DNA of 64,000 bases, taken from NCBI GenBank assembly GCA_004794655.1, contig SMMW01000047.1:620001-684000 (forward strand). Direction: 5' to 3'. This DNA is from Marisa cornuarietis (taxonomy: Eukaryota > Mollusca > Gastropoda > Architaenioglossa > Ampullariidae). The notes under the pieces are model-generated. The model was not told where the DNA came from. It searched no databases and saw only the letters and a list, made by a program, of their open reading frames with translations. The position numbers and the translations under genes were made by a program. Below are positions 54,067 to 64,000 of the stretch, piece after piece (position 1 is the first letter of the stretch; every line of letters begins with the position of its first letter).

Positions 54067-57000
54067 ATGAAGCATGTGATGTACAAGGATCTGAGTGGCA
54101 GTCAAATGGCGAACGATGCTACAGTTGCAGTTTTGGAACCCAATTATACATGTTTACAATGTCGACTTATTAAATTTAAACAGAAGGCAGACTTGGACAG
54201 AGTTGAGAAAATTTCATCTTCCCAACATGGAATGCTTTCTTTGCAAAAACAAGATGGGCATACGTCGATTCTGCATATGAAACACGGAAGGATTGAAAAA
54301 CTTGGAAAATGGGAAAGGTTAGTTTGAAGAGTCTTTTTTGATACACATACGTTACTCGGATGGTGCGCCATCATTAAGGTGATTGAACAGAAGTATTGGG
54401 TACGATCCCATTAAACAGAGGGGGAGTGGAGCTGAGCATGCAGACTGAACAGAGAGGACTGATCGTGCCGTTTATGAATCGTGGGGGCGGGGATATTTTA
54501 TTATTTATTTATTTTAGTTTTTGCATCAGTTAAAATTTCGCTCTGTAGTTAAAGCTCTTGGATTCGCGTAATATCCAAGTAACTAAAATTGTTCCAGTCT
54601 ATTTGTCAAAATACTGATTTTCATCAGTTATTGCATCTTAAAAACAAATAACTGACAAAATAGCGGTTTCGCTGACGTTAAATTTGTTGTAAGGATCCGT
54701 TATTGGAATATGAGATGACTAGATATACTGTGAGAAAGTATAGAGAATTTTATTAACTATTAGTTTTAATTAAACAAACCATAATCACTAAGCATGATAT
54801 TTATTTGATGTGTTTCAGTGTGTACTGGGACAAACACTGTGCAGGATCTGATGAGATCAATGTAATGTTTGCACAGGATCATAACCAAACAGTAAGCGAA
54901 GTTGTTATCTACAATGACAAAATTGCTGTGAGACGCCAGATTGAGTTTCAGCCTCTTAAAAAAGCAGTTGAAGGCTTTGGTAAGCAACTGGTACATTCCC
55001 ATATGAAGGCATAAACACTTATATATATATAGTCTGATTGTGTTGAAAACTTGATAAAATTAAACAACAAGCATTTGCATTTTGTGTATAGAAATTAACA
55101 GAAAATGCATCAAAGCTGGAGATTATTGTATAGTATCCTTACTTTTTATTTCGTGTTCTTTATGAGCCAGTTATAGGTTTCCACATAACTGTTAAAATAT
55201 TTACTCTTTTTTTTCTAAAATGCATCTACTGTTTTAACACTCGGTTCAAAACCACATGCTAAGTTTATGTGTACATGGTATGCCTGCACTCTCTCTCTCT
55301 TCCTTTTTGACACCTGTGCACATCCTCACATACATATAAATATAGACACATGAACGTAGACATATATTGTGAAAATACATTTACAAAGTAAAAATAACTT
55401 CCATCCCAAAGCAGCAGTATTGCATTACAATCAACATCGGTGTGTTTCTTTCATGTACCAGGCCAGTGCAAAGTTACCAGCATCAAACTGGTTGGTTTTG
55501 AGTCTGGGTATCTGTTGTTCATTGTTGACTCACACACACTGTGTACAATGGAGATCATTAACAATGTTTGTGTGCCTTGCTCATGGATTCCTTTGCCATT
55601 TGAAGCACAAAAGGAAGGAGATGTTTCGGACTATCAGATCTCGTCAGATGCTGTTGTTGTGCTGGACCGAAATTCTCAGCTTCTTTGTATCCTTTTCTGA
55701 AGAAAAGTATTTGTGTGCACTAGTTCTTATGTAATTGTGTTTGGAGGGGTCCCTTGAAACTTTAAACCAGTTAAAAAAATAATAATACCATATTACCAGG
55801 ATATCATGGAAGGAATATTTCCATAACCACCTGAAGTTCTTTACAGCATTCACACGGGTGAGCACATTTGTCAAGTTGATCTTGAGGCTGCTGGTTTTGT
55901 GGCAGGATCAGCCAGCAGTGAAGGTAGTGGTGGTGGTGATGAAAGAGTTGGCAACACATACCTCATTTTGTGGGGCATCTCTCCGGACATCCAAACACTA
56001 ATGTGGCTTGACTCTGATGGAATCATCCATTGTATAGACCTAGAAAAATATGTCAGTACCAAACCTGACAAAATAAACCTTGTGAAAGATGCCTCTTGTG
56101 TTTCTCTTGGTCTTGGTCACCAATCTTTGTTACAAACCTGCACAAAAGGGTCCATAAGGTGGAGGGTCCTGCTGGCAAGTATCCATCGCGAGAGAATCAG
56201 ATCTCCTGCAGGCATTTGGTCTTCTGAAAAGCTGGTTTCAACAGCATTGAGTACAAAAACTGTCAACAGAGAGACACGGGTCACAGGGTTCAGGGCCAAG
56301 ACCAGCGATCAGCTTGGGTTGCTAAAAAGTCAGGTCATTGTTGACAGCATAATGCGATTCAGTTTACCTCCAGGAAACCTACTACAAGTCGGATACAAGG
56401 TGACTAGTTCTCAGTGCACCTCATCCATGATTCAGATGATACTGCAGTCAGGTGTTAACGCCAGTGAGAAAGCCATTGGCTTGGTATGCATGTCCTCCAG
56501 CACAGTATACTTTCATGGGTGAGCATTTTGTGGCATATTTTCTGTTATCGTATTGTGACATTTATTTATTGTCTGCTTAAGAGTGCTTACTTTCATTGAC
56601 TTTTTCCTTTTCATTGTTTAGTTTCTTTTATATGGGAATGTAACAAATAGTGTGTGAGACATGGTGTGTCAGGTTGTGTGATCATATGGTTTACTCAGCA
56701 ACCATTCTTTGCTTTTCATTCTCTTAGACCAGAAGGCAGTTAAAATTTTATGGTGGATGACTGCTTTTTAAGTTAAACTGTATAAAGGGAGCATTTGTTC
56801 TAACACTCATTCAGATTTTTCTTTGTTATTCAAGATTACCAGCCCACCATCATGCAGTATTTGGGTGGAATGCAGACGAGCCATTATTAATTCTTTCCCC
56901 AGATAATCTAAGTCTTCTGGTTCCTTCTGGAACACAGCAGGAAGATATTGTTAGCCAGGTCAGCTGTTACATAATTTGTGAATATTGCCTGTATATTGCT

Positions 57001-60000
57001 TTCTTTAACTCATTCAATATGAATGAAAAGCAACATGATGCAGCCTTTAGAACGGTAGTGGTGGCACAAAGTATGATGTAGTCCAACATTTACACCTATT
57101 AACCTTTAGAAGTTAATTGACAGATCAAAGTAAGGAGAATATGTTACAGGGTGATTGATGAGTAGAGTCAGCTTAGGTAAAACCAGGTGTCACAGTTTGT
57201 AGCAATAGGAGAGTGAAAAACGATTTAAGTTCTAGATTAACTGATTTTGTAAGTTTATAGAATGTGTTCCTTCAAGTGGTACATCCAGAAGCAGTACCAT
57301 ATGAGGCAACTAACAGGAGAGAGCTTAAGGCAAGGTAGTAGGAACTCATGAGGTGTTCTGGATGCAAGTTTGTATGCAAGCTGAAGGGGAAAGACTAATA
57401 GACCTTTTGGGCTAGGAACTTGCATCATTTTCGTATATCACATTATTTTATAGTACATTGTTTTCAGATGATGACCTACAGTGGAAGTCAGTGGATGGAA
57501 CATTTGTGCCAGATGAATGAGGGGAGTAGTTCTAGCATTCCTTTGCATGCGCTGGAGGTAGGACTTCAGCAACGCCAGCTTGATACTGTCAGTTTATTTC
57601 TCCGCAGCAAAGAATCATGTGAGTTCATGGCTGGTGTTAAATTCTAAAGCATTCATTTTTTATTTTTTTTCCTTAGGTTGTTTGCCTAAAACTGCCTCAA
57701 AATCATCTTTTATTTTACAGTTAAATATCCAGGAAGGTTAGTAAATGGTATAAAAAAAAGTTGTTTTGGCATAGGCTACCACACCAAACCGGGTCCTATC
57801 ACCACAAATCTTGTCAAAAACCTAGTTTATATGTCGGAAATACACGTGGAATGATCCATCAAGAATCTTAGCACACATATGTGTTGCATATACTTAAAAC
57901 AGATGAGTTCTTTTTGCACTAAGTGACTTAAGATCTCTGACTCACCATTTTCAAAAGGCAGTCACTAGCTTTAGAAGATTCTAAATTTCCGCTAAGAAAC
58001 AACCAACTAAACAATGACAAGCAAGGTAACTCTAGAAAAATGATTAATATATCTGAAGTTAGGTCCCTTCGCCTATGGCAGTAGAAGAAAATAAACTGAA
58101 CACCCTCCGTAACACTGTCTTACGGTGACCTTAGCGCTCATGCGGGTCTTCGTAAGAACGCTCTATGAAGCGACTCCAATGAATTAAACATCTGGGAGAT
58201 CTTTGAGGTCAGAACTTTCAAGCTAGTTAGCTGCAAATATATTAGCTGGAACTTGTTAAATGAATGGTTAGCTTTTGTCTTTGTAGACATTTTGTTTCAC
58301 AGTTCATTCAAGTGCATTTTAGAGGTTCATCCAAATGCAAAATTCTTAATGTGGTAGATGCCGTGTAGAACAAAGAAAGCTTGGAGCAATATGAGACCAT
58401 TATCACTGCAAGATTTTGTGATGTCTAAATATGAGGACTTTTCTCTGTTGAAGTTAGACTAAGACCGTCATTTAACAGTTATGAATTGTCTGAGCATCTT
58501 ACACTATAGAGTGTTGGCTTGCATTTATATACAAGGTGATATGACACAATGAAAATACAGCATTTAAAGGATAAAAAGTGCTCTTTTTCAGTATTTTCTG
58601 CTAAGAAGGCCCAGGTCCTCCTAGGCAAGAGAATGTCCACTGGTCAGATTTTGCCACCACCTTCAGCCCAGAGAAGTTGCTCACATACTAGTGCTGTTAT
58701 GGAGCTTGTTCCTGCTCTTGACCTCTTCATCAGAGCTATTAATGGAGACATGGCAGGTTTAGCCACATCACATGATTTCTGCCTTCGTCTCTTTAACTGC
58801 TGCATGGAGTTTTTCCAGAACTTATTGAGGGATGGACTTGTTCTCCGGTCAGACCTTGGGGTCACCGAGGAGGAGAGAGCTGAGGAGCAGAATCTGACAG
58901 AAGCCTTATCTATAGTTATAGACTACATTTCGCAGCTGAGAAATGTTGCACACACCATCGAACTGAAGAGAAAACGTTTGGTGAGAGCTGTGACTGATAG
59001 ATCAATGAGCTCATCATCATCCACAGGAAAGGGAGTACCTGAAGAACCTGGAGTCAGTGTTGAAAACCAAGAGGTGTTTACATTTGGCATGCAGTTTGCA
59101 CACAAACATTAACTGATTAAATCTTAACATCTGTTCCAACACTTGTGTCCAAAAGTTCACAAATATAACTGCAGATAATTTCCTTTATGTTATCCTTGTG
59201 ATAAAATCTTTAGGAAAACTGTATGTGAACTCTGTTTATTTAAAGTAATGTCTTTTCAAATTACTTGTTCTGTTAAATAATTTGAATTATAATCTTGCTC
59301 CAAGCTCTTGCCCATGCTTTGTGTGCTGTGTCTAACAGGATTTGACAAAGAAAGGATTCAGTGGCATTGCTATGCCATTAGCACAGGCTTATCTTGGCAG
59401 TTTGTCTGAGGACTGCTGTGAGCAGTGGCCTGAACTTGTGAAAACTGGGCTTCAAGTAGCATGGAGACACCTGCATCAGAGAAACATAAGTGCTGCCCAA
59501 TCTGTTCTCAGCAACATGGTGAGAAAGATGTCTCCTTTAGTCAGAGAATTGTTTTGAGGAAGAACACTAAGATGCTTGCATCACTGTAATAGTAGTTCAT
59601 TACACTGCATTTGATCATTGATGACATATAATGACCTTACTTGTGTTTACCATGTTCACTCTCTTGTTTTATTCATTGCAGGGCCTGAATGTGGCTTCAT
59701 CCTTATGGAAGATGAGCCAGTTCACAACAGACAGGAAGTTGCAGCAGTATATCATTCATGAGCTGCAGACAGCTTCAGCCCTGCCCTCAAAGAACCTTTA
59801 TCTTGTGGAGTTTTTACAGAATCTTTATAAAGCATACCCCTCTGCCACCATTGCTGACTGCTTGAAGGAAAAACAAGACATGCTTGAGTACAGATTTGTC
59901 TCACTTCATTTAGAATATTTGGTGAACAAAGGTTTTAAAGGATTAGTGGGAAGCGAAGGTTTTTTTTGATAATTGGGTAAACCTCAGTGCAAGATACTAT

Positions 60001-63000
60001 TTCTTTCCCCAAATATAAATGAATACCTCATTTCATTTCTCAAGATATAAGCCTAAAACATCACCATGTGTGAAATATTAAAGAAATCAAAATGCTGAAA
60101 TCACGCTAGGCTTAGTTATTAAAGGTTTCCAGCTTTCCTATAGGTTAAGGCCTTCACAACATAAAACTATCTGTGCATTATCCTGATATCTGTGTCGTTG
60201 TCCATCAGCCCATTGTGGTCAGCAGCAAATCCTATAGCAGCCTTTCTGCGTCCAGTCAGCAGTCAAGTGGTAACCAAAGTGAGAGACTTGATCAGTAACA
60301 CAGAGGGTCAGATGTCTGAAAGTCTTGTGGGCCCATACTGTGTTGTAGCCTTGTTGTGGCTACAGCAGTGGGATGAAGAAACCAAAGATAAAGTACTGCT
60401 GGATGCAAACATACTGCGTGGAGGTATGTTTGGAAATGTCCTTTTTGTCCACTTGCCAACTTTCTTAAAAGTTTATTACACACTTAAAGCTTTATTCTCG
60501 TACAAATGCTTTCATAGTTTGAAAAAGTGTTCTATTTATAATTTATGTATTTTTGGTATAGTTTGTATAAAATTTGCTTCTCTTTGTTTCAGTTGTTTAG
60601 ATGTTTGGAGACCATTTCTACATGACTTCACAATGTATATTTTCTAGGTGTTAGGCATTGAGAGAATATATCAAGAATGAGATGAGTGCTTTTAAACTGT
60701 ATTATCTGAATTTTTAGAGACAAGCTTAGCAACGAGAAGCTCACTTCGAAATCTGTGGAGGTTTTGGTTGGGACGGAATAATGCTCATGAAGCTGTCAAA
60801 GTGCTGGATGCAGCTGTGAGCGCAGAGAAAGGTGCAACTTTCCTTGAGGAGTACTTTCAAGATCTCATCTCCAGTGCCGACTTTGTCCAGTGTCATATCA
60901 AAAGCCATATACTGAGGTGAAAAGTCTTAATTGTGTTGTAAATGTTCTGGATCCTTGTTGCAGAATTGTATTGAATGAGTGGTAGTTCATCTCCTCCCAC
61001 CCTTCTCTTCCAGTTTTGAAGTAAAGGTGCCATATACACACACACTCTCTCTCTCTCTCTCTCATATATGTATCCCCATGCATGCACACACATAAATGCA
61101 TACAAAGTATTTTAAATGTTTTCAGTGAGAAAATTTTAAACCCACTGTGTCAGGTATTTTTGCTTGTTTTGTTTTATTTTTTGCTTTTCTCCAACTCCAA
61201 ATACATTCTTTATGCAATCCAAAAAACTATATAGGCAGAGAAGGAGCCAGTTTGTGCATGTTTTGCACACCCTACAGTTGGATATTGAGGACCAGGTTAG
61301 CCTCTTGGAAGGTCTGTTTCACATGCCACACCCACTGCATGGCTGCTTGCCTGAGGTCATGCAAACATTCCATCGGCAGTTTGCAGAGTACTGCACCAGT
61401 CATGGCTTTGTTGTGCCCTTGTGGCAGTACTGCTCCATTCATGAGTGAGTGCTTTCTTTCTGTACAGATTGCTTGGTAGTGATTGAAAAAAATATGGTCT
61501 ATTGATAATAAAGTTCTGTTGATAGAAGCACTGTTTTCACAGTTCATCTGCATATGATGTTGTTCTGTTTTCCTTCTTTTCACCATGTTTCATAGTATAG
61601 TGTTGCTAGATTGGTTTTATGTTAAATGAATAAGCTAGACTTAGGGATAATAGGTTTGGTATAAATCTCCATGATTTATTTCTAATACAAGACATTAGAC
61701 CTTGTGGGATTGATAGATGCCTCTTTCTGGATTGACAGGCTGGACGTGGAAAGCTTGTTGCCAGAAGATGGTAGTAATGCTGCTTCATGGTTTATGCCTT
61801 TTGTTTGTCTTCATTCCTTCATCAGACAGCCATATGGTATGTTAGGAATGTGCATATAGTGTAGATGTTGATGTGTATGTGCACTCATGTATGTCCTTAT
61901 GTGTACACTCATATATGAGTGTATGCCCTTGTGTGCATCTCAAATGTGTATGTGTGGAGATGTGGGGTGAGGGTGCATAAAGCAACATGTAAGTTACATT
62001 GTGACTGTGTGCATGAATTGTTATACATTTGTCACTATGTGCGCACAGGCAGGTGAAGTGAAAAATTTTGAATTTCTGTTTGAGATTTTTTTCCTTGATT
62101 AATTTTGTTTCTATATTCCTGGATCAGATCCTAGCAAAATGTTTGCTGCTAGCCTTAGTGTAGCACGTGTTCACTGGAAATCTGATGACTGGACAGTAGC
62201 TCAGCTTCTAAAAGAGGGTCACACTACAGCTGCAATTGCAAGCATGGCATATCTACCTGAGGTGAGCATTGCTCAGGTAAACAAACCTGCAGAACTGTTT
62301 TGGCTTTATGGTTGCCTGGATCAGTGCCATGCATTTGCATATGTGTGTATGTGTGTGTGTGTGTGTTATATATATATATAAAACCAAGCAAATGCAGCTT
62401 AGTATTATAAAATGTTTTAACTTTTGCTGTATATCAAGATTATCATACCACCAGCTTTGCCTATTTTGTAGCATGGTGAGCTGTAAAAGCTATAGTGAAT
62501 TTGAACTAAAAGGTAGCAGCACTAGGTCATCTTGTCCTTCAGTTATCTCATGTTATTTAAGAATCTTTAAATGTGTGGTCCAAAACATATAGAAGGAAAG
62601 GACAGGAACAAAGTTCATTCAGTGTGAGTCTAAAGAAGTAACATCTCTTTTCTTACAACCCACCTGGAACCAAAGTTATGAAACAAGGGTAAGTTGTTGC
62701 ACTGGGGCAACATGGGGACCTCAAGGAAAAGTGTCATTTCCAAAGTTATAAAATGGTATCCCTGACCCTGCAGATGATGTTTTGGAGCCCTGGATAAATG
62801 ATTATAATAATAATGAGGATTTGTATAGCCCCTTTCCAAAAATTGGCTCAGAGCGCTTTGCATAAAGCATATAGAGACTAAATCATCAACAACCATGCAT
62901 CCATATTTGCATATAACAGACACGCTTACTTCTACAACATACACTCACTTATACATAAGTAAATTACAGACACACATTAACATTATGCACGCTGGTGGTC

Positions 63001-63682
63001 AGGACAGGGTCACAGTGAAGTCACTGTTCTGAAAAGATGCGTCTTAAGTTTGAACTTGAGGATGGAGTAAGAATCAGAGTGTCAAAGGCTGATGGGTAAT
63101 CTGTTCCAAGTTGATGGGGCTTGGAAGGAGAAAAACCTCTTTCCATAGCTAGTGGGGCTCGAAGAAGCTTGGTGTCAGAAGATGAGCAAAGAAGTTGTGC
63201 AGGCTTATAGATGGGAGTGAGTTCGGAGAGGTACCTAGGACTAGTGCCAGAAATGGCAGAGTAATTGATTTGCAAATATGTCCTGAGGTAAAGAAACATG
63301 AAGTAGTTTCCATGGGGTCTTGACATTGAATTGTTACTACCAAAATAAAACAGTGAGTTCCCCATTTTCCCCCAGGGAAATGACTTTTGCTTCATGGCTA
63401 CGCCCTCAGGTAATGCAAAACTCTGCTTTGAGGGTGAGCTCTTCTAACCTGCAACTTTACTTTCACCTTTTACCAGTCATTCCACTTAGAGCGCCTCATA
63501 CCTTGCAGCATTAGAAATACCATTCGTCTTATGTCCAGGGACAAGAGGGAGAAGCAATTTGCGGGGTCATGCCAGACCTTCTAAAGTCATCTCTGCAGAG
63601 ATTCCCGAAGCTGCTGGCAGCCCTTTTGCCCCCAAGTGCAGACAACTCCCATTTTGACATCAGCCTGTACCAGCTGCTTGAG
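54067..63682 (+). CDS. SPG11: Spatacsin orthologue, N-terminal ~1154 residues (continues beyond window)
   Basis: Exons 54067-54317, 54819-54979, 55462-55686, 55837-56518, 56835-56958, 57468-57618, 58592-59073, 59339-59518, 59682-59887, 60209-60423, 60718-60916, 61235-61444, 61739-61836, 62128-62261 and 63539-63682 join in phase. Match to the spatacsin family is by eye: SIPLHALEVGLQQRQLDTV, followed by LFLRSKES and ALDLFIRAI, lines up with the conserved central block. LLKEGHTTAAIASMAYLPE and FDISLYQLLE fit blocks near human residue 1150-1200. The N-terminal part (to about residue 500) looks like beta-propeller sequence, the rest like an alpha-solenoid. Spatacsin works with spastizin and AP-5 in lysosome reformation; loss causes hereditary spastic paraplegia 11 in people. 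Start chosen at the first ATG of the open frame (54067; next at 54079). The last exon ends at a GTAAAT donor, so the remaining ~1200 residues lie downstream. Confidence 0.9.
57745..58560. other. SPG11: Intron of SPG11 with possible old mobile DNA
   Basis: An 815-bp part of the intron between exons ending 57618 and starting 58592. It has a CpG-containing stretch (58080-58170) with a CCGTAACACTGTCTTACGG hairpin. No ORF; identity unknown. Confidence 0.35.
62805..63200 (-). repeat. LINE 3'-end repeat (copy 2) in SPG11 intron
   Basis: ATTATAATAATAATGAGG tail at 62800-62820, CTCAGAGCGCTTTGC core, and on the minus strand the C-terminal sequence RGFSPSKPHQLGTDYPSAFD. Same family as 211-600. Confidence 0.75.
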
Positions 63683-64000
63683 GTAAATTGCAGCTAATGG
63701 GCATGATTCTGGATTTGTGTGTGTGTGTGGGGGTGCTACCCTTAAACTGCGTTCTTATTCTTTCTTCCCAGTATATCTCTTACGGCTACTTCTTGCATGC
63801 TTTTCGAAAATAGATGACATCTTCTTTTAGTAATTTATGTTGTGCAGACACTGTATGTAGATAAACACATAAGTACTGTGGTTTTTTTTAGTATGCAATC
63901 CCTTGCAATCGCCACTCCTTCACACACACATATAATCAAAGATAACCTATTTAGTGCCATATCCCATGCTTGTGAGCAAACTAATGGAGCTTTACAAAGA
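63683..64000 (+). other. SPG11: SPG11 intron, start
   Basis: Starts at the GTAAAT donor after 63682 and includes a GT run (63716-63730). No exon seen before the window ends. Confidence 0.6.

Noticed and set aside
1..64000. CRISPR arrays, bacterial operons, rRNA or tRNA genes
   Set aside because: None seen. The only tRNA-like sequence is the SINE head at about 12.1 kb, and the tandem repeats lack spacer structure.

Overview
The window is nuclear DNA of an intron-rich invertebrate, most likely a marine gastropod mollusc. Genes are split into short exons (about 60-680 bp) with GT-AG introns. Intergenic DNA is AT-rich and full of CA/GT microsatellites, LINE fragments, a tRNA-derived SINE and small inverted-repeat transposons of types I associate with molluscs. 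The species is not resolved. All gene models below were assembled by eye from reading frame, splice signals and exon phase.

Three genes are present. (1) 3334-4833 (-): an intronless, intact Cys-loop ligand-gated channel gene (nicotinic-receptor-like, 499 aa) with a TATA box about 220 bp upstream. (2) 7654-40392 (+): the 3' part of a very large ROCO-family gene. About 50 exons join in phase into roughly 2370 residues, ordered: an orphan COR-B-like half-module, a cysteine-rich linker, leucine-rich repeats, one EF-hand, more leucine-rich repeats, a Roc GTPase, a full COR, TIR-1, TIR-2 and a Cys/His-containing tail. No start codon or first exon was found. (3) 54067-63682 (+): the first ~1154 residues, in 15 exons, of the spatacsin (SPG11) orthologue, which continues past the window.

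The ROCO introns and the 13.7-kb gap before SPG11 hold most of the mobile DNA. This includes several copies of one APE-type LINE family (19.0-21.4, 22.7-24.6, 35.6-35.9 and 51.0-52.0 kb), other LINE 3' ends, a minus-strand LTR element with a visible pre-insertion site (26.5-27.2 kb), a nested pogo-like/LTR/LINE composite (33.6-36.7 kb), mariner- and piggyBac-like MITEs, a three-copy 115-bp tandem repeat and a 55-bp perfect inverted repeat.

The most unusual item is the ROCO protein. It combines a calcium-binding loop, a Roc-COR switch and two TIR domains, of which only the second keeps the acidic residue expected of NAD-cleaving TIRs. This suggests an innate-immune or axon/cell-death type signalling scaffold, but that role is inference.
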